A DNA stretch of 64,000 bases from Penicillus capitatus. Lineage: Eukaryota; Chlorophyta. Below are positions 33,418 through 43,639 of the stretch, in pieces. Below the pieces are notes generated by a model. That model saw nothing but the letters and a program-made list of their open reading frames with translations. It was not told the origin of the DNA and did not search any database. The stretch spans positions 1,054,001 through 1,118,000 of the forward strand of contig OZ287697.1 of assembly GCA_965649825.1 (NCBI GenBank). Reading direction: 5' to 3'. Both the position numbers and the translations under genes were made by a program. Position 1 is the stretch's first letter, and each line of letters opens with the position of its first letter.

Positions 33418-34469
33418 TCATACGAGGAGCTCTTTCTCCATAAGCAGTCGTCGTCTAGCCGGTTGCCAGAACGGAACGGGCATCGGACGATTGTGCTGAA
33501 CGAATCGAAAATCGCACGATCGATAACAGCGCTGAGCGATCGGATCGTTCGACCATGCATGCAAACACAGCAGCTGCACATTCATCGATACGCACAGCGC
33601 CTCGGCCGCTTCGATCAGCAACCGAGCGACGCCTTGCCTGAAACCCCCGAGTCACATCACAGTGCAATGACAACGATGTGACAAACCGTCGATACTTGGC
33701 ATCCACTGCCATGCTCGAGATGTACGCTGCGTGATCTGGTGGCTGGGCTTGGTGGAACTGAGGTCGTGTCTCTGGACTCAGACTCAGATGTGTCAATCCC
33801 ACGATACGATGCAATCGCTCCGGACCCAGCTCCGTACGATCTGATTGACGCCATTACGAGGATCCTTGTCGAGAAGGGAGGAGACGTACCGTAAGGGATC
33901 AGCTGTGCGACGAGCATCATGGCGCTGGGCGGCGCAAGGAGAGCTCTCATACAGAAATCTCTGTCGGCCAAACTATCATCCACTGCCATCTTTGTGCTGA
34001 GAACATGAGCGACGTACTTAGCATCGCGTCCTGTGATCGATTCGGGCGCTGGGAGGAAGGCACGGGTCAGGAGGGCAGCGGTATCGCAGATATCATCCAT
34101 GTCCAGTGGCCTGACGTAGCACCACGTTGAAGAGCACTTCGACGGCGAGAGGGTCAGTTACCGTACAGCCACTTCGCCGGACGTTATGGTCTGGGTCAGG
34201 AACACCCGCGATTGCATAAGGGGCGAAGCTTCGTCCGAAGCGGAACTGCGAAGGAACGAGGCATGACGCGTGACACTGTGCAGGAGACGCCGTTTCTCGG
34301 CAGCGTTAGGCGCCGGCGTGCCAAACAGGCGTTTCAGAAGAGGCGGCGCCCGTTGCGGCGCAGCATGGCTTGACAGAGTAGCAGATGGCCATGGACTCAA
34401 CGAATGTGCCATGCATGATCTGGAGACCATGGCTTCGAGGTGAACGAGCGAACGAACGAACCGTGTCAT
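33418..34469 (-). CDS. GNAT-family N-acetyltransferase, possibly plastid-targeted
   Basis: Minus-strand exons 34162-34469, 33890-34110, 33687-33840 and 33418-33637 (introns 51, 49 and 49 nt) give 300 aa. The GNAT core is seen as VRPLDMDDICDTAALLTRAF (strand 1/helix 1), YISSMAVDAKYRRQGVARLLIEAAE (motif A, acetyl-CoA loop RRQGVA) and LCLHAWSNDPIAQRCYRSCDF (motif B). About 100 N-terminal residues are rich in Ser, Ala and Arg (MAHSLSPWPSATLSS), as in organelle transit peptides. Plant plastid GNATs acetylate protein N termini and lysines; the substrate here is unknown. Intron 33638-33686 has an 8-bp stem (GTCACATC / GATGTGAC). Starts at 34469 or a later Met. Only about 70 bp separates it from ribosomal P1. 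Confidence 0.85.
33651..33682 (-). repeat. 8-bp perfect hairpin inside a GNAT intron
   Basis: GTCACATC and GATGTGAC, 16 nt apart, inside the 49-nt intron 33638-33686. This is the clearest case in which the second octamer family forms a stem. Confidence 0.9.
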
Positions 34470-34539
34470 CGATTCTGAACGTACGACCGCCGCCGAAGCC
34501 AACAGCGCCTCTAAGAACCACGAGCCCTTCGTCAGCGAA

Positions 34540-35028
34540 ATGGCGACTGTCTCCGAACTCGCCTGCACCTACGCGGCCCTTATTCTGCATGACGACGACC
34601 TGCCTATCACCGTAACTGAATCCCAGACGTTTTGCCAACCCGAACTCACGAACCGACACGCATCAGGCAGAGAAGATCACCACGCTGACGAAAGCGGCCG
34701 GTGTTACGGTCGAGCCCTATTGGCCAGGACTCTTTGCCAAGCTCTTTGCCAGTCGTAGCGTGGGTGATCTGATCTCCAACGTCGGTGCAGGTCACTCTTT
34801 CTCACTCTTAGCATCCCTCCATACGCTTCTTCTCTAGGCGGTGGCGGTGCTGTTGGAGCAGCTGCTCCTGCCGCTGGTGGCGGCGCCGCCGACGGAGGAG
34901 CGGCGAAGGAAGAGGAGAAGAAAGAAGAGACAGAGGAAGAATCCGCAGACGAAGTGCCACTCTCATACATTTTCACTCTTTTCAGCATCTCTCTTTTCCA
35001 GGACATGGGATTCTCTCTCTTTGACTGA
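34540..35028 (+). CDS. RPLP1: 60S acidic ribosomal stalk protein P1
   Basis: Exons 34540-34611, 34667-34790, 34838-34953 and 35002-35028 (introns 55, 47 and 48 nt) encode 112 aa. It begins [20 protein letters not shown]. The middle has [20 protein letters not shown] and LISNVGA, then a Gly/Ala-rich hinge and an acidic stretch. It ends DMGFSLFD, the universal stalk tail that recruits elongation factors. The tail sits alone on the last exon. The second and third introns contain three copies of TCACTCTT on the sense strand. The KIAA0930 homologue starts 60 bp or less downstream in tandem. Confidence 0.97.
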
Positions 35029-35090
35029 GCCACCCATCCCACCATGCACCGATGCACGTGTATCTGTCAAGCGACTGTTGTTGTTATGTC

Positions 35091-36502
35091 ATGCATCCCA
35101 TTCTGAACGAGATACGCAAACAGCTTCGTCTCCTTCACGAAACGCCACGCGATGGCACTTCGAAAGCGGAACGATGGGTAGCTGAGCAATGGTGGGAAGC
35201 CTTCGTTTTTACGGTACGCCTTGGACCCAACGTCCTCACTTACAGCCAATGTCTCTTTAGTTTTATTACGGGCCAAAGAACTGCTTCCAGCCCGGCGGCG
35301 ACGATTTGCTCTTTCTCGTCCTCGACGTTCGGTTCCTTACTGCGAACGAGACGCCCTATACCGTCATTCGACGAATGGAAGAGTTGCCAGTGGAGTTTCA
35401 TAAGAGCGGCGCGCAGTTTGGCAAAATCGATTGGCGTCAGACACTGGAACTGAACCTCGTGATGCAAACGACCTACACTGTCTTCGTCGCCATCTGCACG
35501 TAAACCATCTCGGCTATGGCCTGACTGTACTGGATGTATGGGTAGTCCTGAGGAGATACCGTGGATCAGTGCTCCGGGGGCATTGCCTAATACCACAAGT
35601 GTGAAAGTGGCCAAGAGTGTCCATGCATCGACGGTTACTGTGGGATTGGATCTCAAATGCCCCAAGGCAGATACGGCATCGGTGTGTTATCCTGACGTCT
35701 GCTTTGCGGTGGAGGATTACGAAGACGCCTTCAGTAGCTTCGTCCGATCTCGCTTAGGCAGAGGGACGGCCGGAAAGATGTCGAGATGTAGGTCTTGACG
35801 GATGAATCGCAGCGTTTCTGCGTCATGCTGTGCACAAAGAAGCTCACGCCTCCGCCGCCGGCGGCGCCATCCGTAAAGGAGACGGAGATCGAAGCCGAAG
35901 AGGATGGTGTGATGTGTGATCCCTTGATCCATCCACGACGATCGCCAGTGTCGTCATCGACGGAGCTGGCTGAGAACGGATCGGATGTGACGACGCAGCA
36001 TCGCATCTTTGGCGGATTGGTGTCGTTTGTGCAAGTGAAGGGTGGTCTCTTGGGCAAACCGCAGTGCATGCCGCATCGTATTCTGCAAGAACGCGTGATT
36101 CCGATGAAGGGACCAGGTTTGCGAGTGATGTCACTCTTTCCAGAAGAGTGAGCGTTGTGCTAGGAGGGGAAGGAAAGGCAGAGGTGTTTACTTCGATCGA
36201 CGTCGGGCCATCTGTCCTGCCAGTTTCGTCGCATGCCACATCGGAGGAAGAGAGTGAGATGCCAGGGCCAAACCATCCACGCTCTTTCCTTCACCGTACT
36301 TTGCGCTCGGCCAAAGGTTTGTGTGACCGCAGATGATGATCCATTTGATCTTTTGGTCGCAGATCTCATGCGACGGTTGGGAGGAGAAAACGAGACGTCG
36401 GTTGTGGACATCACGGATGAATCCAATCTTAAATTTCGTTGTTCTTTAATGACATTGACACTTCCTGTCTCGATCGTTGCCCTCAAGATCTTAGAATCCT
36501 GA
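35091..36502 (+). CDS. KIAA0930 homologue (DUF2045)
   Basis: Six exons (35091-35213, 35261-35499, 35546-35741, 35792-36116, 36164-36316, 36363-36502; introns 47, 46, 50, 47 and 46 nt) give 391 aa; the human protein has about 400. Collinear matches: DDLLFLVLDVRFL, KIDWRQTLELNLVMQTTYTVFVAICT, KVAKSVHAST, YPDVCFAVEDYEDAFSSF, FGGLVSFVQV, MKGPGGEGKAEVF and FRCSLMTLTLPVSIVALKILES. The family is conserved from protists to man without a known activity. An in-frame ATG at 35052 is an alternative start. Intron 36117-36163 holds a perfect 8-bp TCACTCTT/AAGAGTGA stem with a 5-nt loop. The stop is 22 bp from that of convergent INCENP. Confidence 0.88.
36131..36151 (+). repeat. 8-bp perfect hairpin inside a KIAA0930 intron
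   Basis: TCACTCTT, 5-nt loop, AAGAGTGA, within the 47-nt intron 36117-36163. Confidence 0.9.
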
Positions 36503-36524
36503 TGTGACAGCTGTTCCTTCGCTT

Positions 36525-38577
36525 TTAATCTTCTGCATCTTCATCGGACCAATCGCAGCTACTCGGCGCCCGATGGGCGTAACGATAGGTTCTGGCGGCG
36601 GCATCGCGGACGACCATCGAATCGGGTGTGCCAAAAACAGACGTCGGATCAAAGGTGGCCAACGGAGGGAAGATCTTGGCCGGATCGACGGTTTTCTGTG
36701 CCATGACACTGTTCTGCAGCGCCATCTCTCCTGCCCACGACGGCACGTGCTTCTCACGTCGTCTCTCTTTGCGTTTGATACGGGTATCGGTCGCCATCAT
36801 ACCGGCCGGCGTCAGACTGTACTGAGGCGAAGCCGCTGGCATCCCTCCTTCACCCTAGAACACATCGCTCGTCTCGCCCTTGATCAAAAACAAAGCGCAG
36901 TGTCACAGGGATCGGGGTATGGGATGGGGTGATCCGTTGTCGGGCTGCCTGTTGGGTATTCTACGGGAGTGGGGCTGAAAGTGTGTGAGGAAGCGCGGAA
37001 TGGCGGCGTACTTTCTTGTTCGGCCGTATCTGTTCGGTGCGCTGTTTCTTGTTGGGGGATGGTTCGATCGCGGAGGTGCGTTTGCCTCCGGGCGGCGGCT
37101 CAGGTTTGCTGGCGATCTTGGCTGGTTGTGTCTGTTGTTTCTGAAGCTTTTTCCACTGGTCCCTCTTATCTTTTCGCGTCTTCCTCGCCGCCTCGCGTTT
37201 CTCTTCCTGTTCTCGAGCGAGCGCCGCCTTCTTCAGAGCCGGAATCTGTAACACCCTTTCTTCTATGCCGAAGACAGTGCGACAAGAGTGAGAGACCTCT
37301 GCTTTGTGTGCCCCCGATGCGATCTTGACCTCCTCCATGCGTTTAACAGCATCGATGAACGAACGAACAGGGTGTTCAGCATTGACCTGTTTCGCACAAT
37401 GCGTCTCTTCTGTCTTATCTTTCTTTGTGGCGGCTGCCGGCGGCGGCACCTCCTTTTCTGTAGCTGGATGTGCCGTTTTCAAATCGATGAGATGCGCTGG
37501 GGCGTGATCGACAAGGGTGACCAAGTTCTTCATCTTCTGGACAGTAGAGACCAGTGCTGTACCAGGCGGCTTTGGAATCATCGATTCCTTTCGCCTCCTC
37601 AAAACAGTTTCCTCCTTCTCCTGTTCCTTTTGACTGGCCTCGATGCCATCCATATCCGCATCTGACGGTAACACAGGCGCCTCCTTTTCTGTCGGATTGG
37701 CTGAACGCGTGTCTGCGACCTCCGGTAACGATTCCTCAGCAGGTGCCTCTTCGTGACACTCTTTCTCACTCTTTTTACTCTCCAGACCGTTTGCGCCTGT
37801 CACATCAAGCACGCCACCGCTCAGCCTCTTCTCCTTGACGATCTCGGTCGTCTGTGCTGCGGAGACTTCATCACTGATATGATCTGCTCTCTGCGTATCG
37901 TTCGGTTTGTCGATGTCCATCATCGATGCTGTCGCATTCGGATCTTGATACTGTGTACATTCTTGCGGTATGCCTTCTGGTATCATCATCGGGCGAAAGA
38001 CTGGGCTATCCACTGGCGTCATGCTCCGATAGCGATCTCCCCATGTCACAGGACTGAAAGCAAACGACGTGCGTGTCGTACGCGAGGTCGGTGTGCGACT
38101 GCCTTCGCTGACGTCCCACAACGGAACGGGCGTAGCGATCGTCGGACGGACATCCACATTTGACGCCGTCTCCAACGGCACCGTACCGTCGATCGACACG
38201 CGACCTTCATCACTCCCTCTCTTCCATTTTTCTCGGTAACTTTGACGTCCACTCTCTTCCTGGACGACGTCGGCGGGCGGAGGCCCTTCGATCGACTGTG
38301 CGGGAAGATCAGTGGGCGTCGTGTTTACAGCGTCGACTAAGGCGACGGTCGTCAAGAGGTTCTCTCGATAGAACGACGCGAAGAACGTATAGTTTCCTTC
38401 GACACGTCGACGCAGAAACTGATTGATATCTTTCTGTAGTTGCCCGATAGCCAACACGTCTTGGCTGAACGACTCCCGCATCGAAAAAACGACAATCGAT
38501 CGATCGGAGCAATATCGGACCAATCGGTCGGATCGCGTACGATCGTCGCGCCGATGGCGATCGAGCTGTCTTTTCAT
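36525..38577 (-). CDS. INCENP: INCENP-like chromosomal passenger protein
   Basis: Minus-strand exons 37012-38577 and 36525-36854 (intron 157 nt) encode 631 aa. Most of the protein is low-complexity and acidic, then strongly basic and helical (AALAREQEEKREAARKTRKDKRDQWKK). The last exon contains VPSWAGEMALQNSVMAQKTVDPAKIFP and FDPTSVFG, matching the IN-box (PxWAxxxxLxxxxxxQxxxxPxxIF...F). The IN-box binds and activates Aurora kinase; INCENP is the scaffold of the passenger complex at centromeres and the midzone. The single intron is longer than most here, and a small hidden exon inside it cannot be excluded. The survivin/borealin-binding N terminus is not obvious. Confidence 0.8.
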
Positions 38578-38702
38578 GTTATCCTTCACAAAATAGCATC
38601 GTCATCATGTAAGATTGTCTTCACACAAAAAATGGACAATAAAGAATCCTCGATCGAGCAAGAATGAAAAGAGCGCGATGTCTCGACGCGTCACTCTTTT
38701 TT

Positions 38703-40060
38703 CTAGACAGCTGAGTATCCCTCAGGAAGAGAAGATCCAGTTGAGCCGGCCAGATCGGCGTCTGCCATGTAAGAATCGGCCAACTGGATTCTCTTGATGT
38801 TATCCTGTTCCTTCACCAGCGCATTTCCGTACGACATCAGCACGGTCAGGTTCATCTCAACCTTGTCAAACTTCACAGCGCCTTCTTTGGAATTGACCAG
38901 ACGACGTCCGACGTTCTCGACTCCCAAATCCGTGACGAACTCGCGGACCTTATCATCATAGACGCGCGATCGCAGAGCGCCGAAGAAATCGATGGACTGA
39001 TTGGGGAATCGATCGACGAGCTGTTCGACGTCGGCACGGCTCAAGTTATCTTCCTGGAAGATTCCCATACAGATGCCGATTCTGTCCTCCCTTGTCGGAT
39101 TCCAATAGTACTTCTCCATCCGTCCGTCACGGATCAGCGGCGCATAGAGCGTGGAGAAATCGTTACCCGTACAGATGATGGGCACGCGAGGAATGGTCTC
39201 CTCCTTGTAGACCCCGGGCAGCTGGACATTCGTCGGATTGTCGGCAATGTTCATCAGCGTGGCGTTGACCATCTGATTGTTCACGGTATACTGTGTGGCA
39301 TCTCCCATGCGTCCGGCACCGGCGTCCAGATCATTGATAAAGAGGGCACACATCTTGCCTTTCTTAATGGTATCGGACGCTTCTCTGTATCGCTGACGGA
39401 TGAGCTTCGCCGGTTCACCAGCATTGCCCGATTCCAATTCGCCGGCAGACATGACGATGGGACTGATGTTGAGCTTCTTAAAAGCGAGGTTGCATTGGAA
39501 GGTCTTTCCTTGACCTTTGCCTCCCCAGATCCCCAAAATGAGCGGGACCTTGATCTTGGGCAGCTCCATAAAGTTCTTGGCGATGTGGATCGTCAGTTTG
39601 TCCAAGAAAGCGGGCGCAATGTAATAGCCTTCTTCGATATTGCCGAAGGAGCGTTGGGAGGTTTTGATGTAATCTGTCGACGACAGCACGGCGTTGTGTG
39701 TCCCGTCCAATCCCTGAGCTCCCTGAAAGAGGCTATCCACCATGTCACGTCCGCGCGTGATGTCTTGCTGCATAGAGAGTCCGACACACGAACGAACATA
39801 CCCTTTGGCTGACGGAGGTATCGACGACGTACCTGATCATCTGAGATGTCTTCGTCCAGGCCACGGAACTTGCCGATTTGACTTTTGCTCTTCATGAACA
39901 CGGTCGCGCCGTTGTGCACCTGGAGAGCAGAAGATCGTGGCGGCGATAGGTGATGTGACGTTACCGTCGTCGAGAGACGCGCACCGCCGATGGAGCGCGA
40001 TGACGGACCGAGGGCAGCGACAGGACGCGCGCAGGAAGACGGCGCGGCATGGCATCTCAT
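38703..40060 (-). CDS. RCA: Rubisco activase, green type, plastid-targeted
   Basis: Minus-strand exons 39965-40060, 39833-39919 and 38703-39767 (introns 45 and 65 nt) give 415 aa. Seen: [18 protein letters not shown], the family signature joined by the second intron, [26 protein letters not shown], Walker [10 protein letters not shown], Walker [36 protein letters not shown] and the sensor-2 region. The C terminus lacks the long redox tail with paired cysteines, so it is a beta-like form. Residues 1-35 ([13 protein letters not shown]...) are Ala/Arg/Ser-rich without a hydrophobic core, like a plain transit peptide. That argues against a bipartite secondary-plastid leader unless an upstream exon is missing. 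The enzyme uses ATP to free Rubisco of inhibitory sugar phosphates. Confidence 0.96.
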
Positions 40061-40270
40061 GGAGCGCGACTGCAGACCATGAGAACGGTTTGAAATGGAG
40101 ATGGTCTGGTGTGAAACCCGCCTGCATGTTGGTACGTTCGGGGGCTGATAACAGGATCTGTTCAAGCTCGACCGAGAAATTCGACGAGGAGGCAATGAAA
40201 GGCTATGGCGCGAAGCGGAAAGGCAGAAAATGGACGAAACCTACCATTTTAAAGGGCGGATAGAACGCTG

Positions 40271-42497
40271 TCACATCACGCGATGCGACGAGGGTCGCGT
40301 CGCTATCCAGTAAAGAGCATTGGCGATCGAATTGCCGATGTCCGGTGCACCGTTCAGCTGAGTGAAACCGCGCCACGCTGTCTCTTTGTCGATCACGGCG
40401 AAAGACATCCAGAGAAAACCGCGCCATGCGATCTCGACCGTCGGATCGTCTTTTAGGTGTCCGATGCAATGATGGATGCGTTCGATCCAGTCAGCGGAAA
40501 AGAGCCGTTCGGAGATCGGCACAAACGGCAGCATCTGTATGCCGTGTATGTACTCGAGATTGGATCCAAACCATGTGCCGTAGTCTACTTTGCCGCTCCA
40601 GACGATGCCGACGGTGGCGTTGAGATGGAAGGGCTCGGGATAGATCGAGGCATCGGGATGCGGTATGTGCCAGTACGTCTGCGTTGACAGAATCTCCATA
40701 TGCATCAGAGCGGCGCCGAAATCGCGTATCATGGCGTCGTCCATCACCTCGCCGAGCAGTGAGATGGCATAGTAGGCATGAATTGCTTCGGAACTGGATT
40801 CCTGGTTCTTTCCATCGGGAAAACAGAACAGACCGGACGCCCACGAGTGTCCAGCGTAGTGATCGAAGTGACGGAGTCGGGGGAAATGCACGTCGTCGTA
40901 GCAGGGATTGGCGTAATCTCGCACGAGGTCGATAACTGGACGCCACCACGCATGGAGCCAAGCTGGATCGCCTTTGCCGATGGCGGCGGCGGCGTAAACG
41001 AAGTAGCCGTACTGAAAGTGATGATCATTGTACATACCATTCCCATAATCCGCTCCAGAACTCAGCGCTCCTTCGGTGGACACGAGGCCGCCCCAGACAG
41101 CGTCATAGACAATGGCATTCTTGTTGGCACCTTTAAGCCACGGCTCCAACGCCTTCTGCATTCGACGCCGGACATTAGATGCGACGATGTCCTCGCCGAG
41201 CTCATCCGCGATCACGGCCAGACGACCCATCGCTGCGACCTAAACAGAGAGGTCGTACGTTTGTGCAGAAGAGGCATTGGATGCACGCGTTTGCCGAAGG
41301 CGTATGGATCGGTGTTGTGCACCTCCATCGCGGCCTCTGCATAGAGAGCGCCACGCACGACTTCGGCCTTAGCAGCATCGATCTTCTGCAGACTATTCCA
41401 CGAGACGTTGACGATTTCGAGCGTTAGATCCCACTGGGTGCCTCGAACGCCATACATTGGGCCCTTGATGCAGCGATACCAATGGGAAGCGGACGCCAAC
41501 GCAGGCGGCGCTTTCATCCGAGCATGGTGTGGCAGCGCCAGCATCAGGAGATCCACTTCCTCCGCCGTCGGCGCGACCCTCTCCGTCTGAAACGTATAGA
41601 CACACGTCAGCCTGTGTGCAAACACTGGGATCGCGTGGTGGATGCGCGTTTGTCTGTGGACGCACGTGTTGTTGGAGATGCAGTATTCGACATTGCCGCC
41701 TATGGGCACGACATTGCGACAGCGATTCAGCAGCTGCGTCGCCTCTTCGCACTCCGGCTCCAAAGCCAAACGCAAGACGCCTGTGAACGGTGCCGTCGCT
41801 GTGATGATTAGAGGATTAGCACTGGAAGCCACACATCATATATATATATCTGCCTCTTCAGGATGTGTATGCGGCGGCCACTCACGTGAAGTGTAGTGTG
41901 ATATCGCGCGATGCATAGATCATCCAGACTTGCTGGTTATTGAGCGGAACTCGAAAGATGTGGCCCGTGAACTCGCCACGGAAATCGGCGGCGATGGCGA
42001 AAATCGATGAGATGATCGGGGTGGCGTTTTCGAATCGGAAGGTGAGATAGGGAGCGCCCTGAACCACGGGACACGTCATCGCCGTTGCGTTGGTCGTCGA
42101 ACTCCAAGCGAACGTCGCACTCAAGTCGTCATATCGAAGGAGACGATGCCCCGTCAGCGGCTCTTGACATCCCACTCTGCACGACACCTCACTCTTTGCT
42201 TTCGTGTGACGACGAAGCTGACCGGAAGTTGTCGACGAAGATCGAAGAGACGAACTTCTCCGACGTTAAGAAGTTCGGATAGCACAGCGCGGCAACGTCA
42301 CATCGAAGCTGCAGGAGATAAGGCAGGGGGTGGACTGTCCAACCGCCGCCCTCCAGACACGCCGGCGTCCACCAGGCATTCGTCGGATAGGGTCGTCCCA
42401 CGTTGCCCCAGAGCGTTTCGTCTGGTCGAGAAGGCACCGCCGGCGCTTGGGCATAACTCGGCGCAACAGACCTCGCATTCGACAAAACCGATGCCAT
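40271..42497 (-). CDS. GH81 endo-beta-1,3-glucanase
   Basis: Four minus-strand exons (42223-42497, 41886-42176, 41287-41821, 40271-41239; introns 46, 64 and 47 nt) sum to 690 codons. Seen: GRPYPTNAWWTPACLEGG (N-terminal GH81 motif), AWSSTTNATAMTCPVVQGAPYLTF, NGMYNDHHFQYGYFVYAAA, FDHYAGHSWASGL and DGKNQESSSEAIHAYYAI with the catalytic Glu pair. GH81 enzymes cut beta-1,3-glucan internally; in protists this may be storage or wall glucan, or food digestion. No clear signal peptide is present at the chosen start, whose ATG is only about 20 bp from the ATG of divergent PRP38. An upstream exon is possible. Confidence 0.92.
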
Positions 42498-42517
42498 TTA
42501 TATCAAACGTCTTGTCA

Positions 42518-43584
42518 ATGGCAAACGAGACAGATCCCTTAGCGGCCACCGTCCACGGCACCAACCCTCAGGTGATGGCGCATAACGCAAGAGGACGGTC
42601 TCGACGTGGCGGCTGCAGAATCTGATCGAGCACATCGTTCGGGCGAAGATTTATGAGTGTCGTTACTGGAAGGAGGAATGCTTTGGCCTCAGTGCTGAAG
42701 TGCTGGTCGACAAGGCGGTGGATTTGAATCATGTCGGTGGGACATATGGCGGCTCCCAGCAACCATGTCCCTTTCTCTGCCTCATTAACAAGATGCTTCA
42801 GATCCAACCAGACAAGGATATCATTATCGAATTCATCAAGAACGAGGATTATAAATATGTGCGGCTGCTGGGTGCGGGATTGCGTCGCGTCGGATGTGAT
42901 GTGACGTTGACGTGACAGGGGCGTTCTATCTGAGACTGGTCGGCAGGGCAGTCGAGATCTATCAGTACTTGGAGCCGTTGTACAATGACTACCGCAAAAT
43001 TCGGGAGCGATTGGCAGATGGGAATTTTGCTTTGAGTCATGTCGACGAAGTGGTCGATCGGATGTTGCGTACCGATCATCTCTTTGACATCTCTCTACCC
43101 CGAATTTCACTCAGGTCACGATCTCACACTTTTTGAGTGAGACATATCTGACGTGATGATAGAATCCAGTTGGAGCGATCTGGAGCATTGGAGCCACGCA
43201 CGTCGGCCTTGGCAGGAGATCTGGAGGATGAGGCAGTAGACGAGGAAGAGGTAGAAGAAGTGGCGAAGGAATTGGCACAGGCAGATGCGTTGAGAGAAGA
43301 GAAGGAACGGAACAGAGACAAGGAACGCGTGCGATTTCGCCGTCATCGATCTCGGCAATCTCCTCCGCGATCTGCAATGAAAAGACAGGCGCTTTTCTGT
43401 TTAGGAGCCCAAAACGACGATCCGAAGATGCGCGACCCAAAGAGAAGAGCAAGAAAAAAGTGAGAAGTGTGAGAAAGGGGTGGCTGCGGGAGATAGTGTG
43501 CCGTAGGTGGCGACCGAGGAAGATGCCGAGATTGCCGAGGCAAATGCCTTGCGTGCAAAGCTTGGGTTGAAGCCACTCAAATGA
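42518..43584 (+). CDS. PRPF38A: PRP38 pre-mRNA splicing factor
   Basis: Exons 42518-42571, 42619-42871, 42919-43114, 43163-43354, 43405-43459 and 43507-43584 (introns 47, 47, 48, 50 and 47 nt) give 275 aa. The start MANETDPLAATVHGTNPQ and then YWKEECFGLSAEVLVDKA, GGTYGGSQQPCPFLCL, KDIIIEFIKNEDYKYVRLLGAFYLRLVG and EPLYNDYRKIRERLADG match PRP38 throughout. A short RS tail (RFRRHRSRSPKRR) appears only if intron 43355-43404 is read as GC-AG. The last exon gives the conserved EIAEANALRAKLGLKPL end. PRP38 is a tri-snRNP protein needed for spliceosome activation. The third intron has a TCTCAC/GTGAGA stem. Confidence 0.95.
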
Positions 43585-43612
43585 TACGCTCGTTGTCTCT
43601 ATACCGTCTATC

Positions 43613-43629
43613 TCACACATTTTGTGTGA
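43613..43629. terminator. 7-bp hairpin between convergent PRP38 and MRE11 ends
   Basis: TCACACA, 3-nt loop, TGTGTGA. It lies in the 55-bp gap between the two stop codons, so it could form in both 3' ends. It matches arms seen inside introns nearby. Function as a 3'-end signal is inference. Confidence 0.4.
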
Positions 43630-43639
43630 TATCTCATCT

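Noticed and set aside
33418-34469. Reading the GNAT gene from an upstream start near 34568
   Set aside because: That start is not ATG and would overlap the first exon of ribosomal P1; the first in-frame ATG at 34469 avoids this.
37752-37790. TCACTCTT copies inside INCENP as evidence of an extra intron
   Set aside because: The frame is open and the acidic low-complexity protein continues through; no GT-AG pair improves it.
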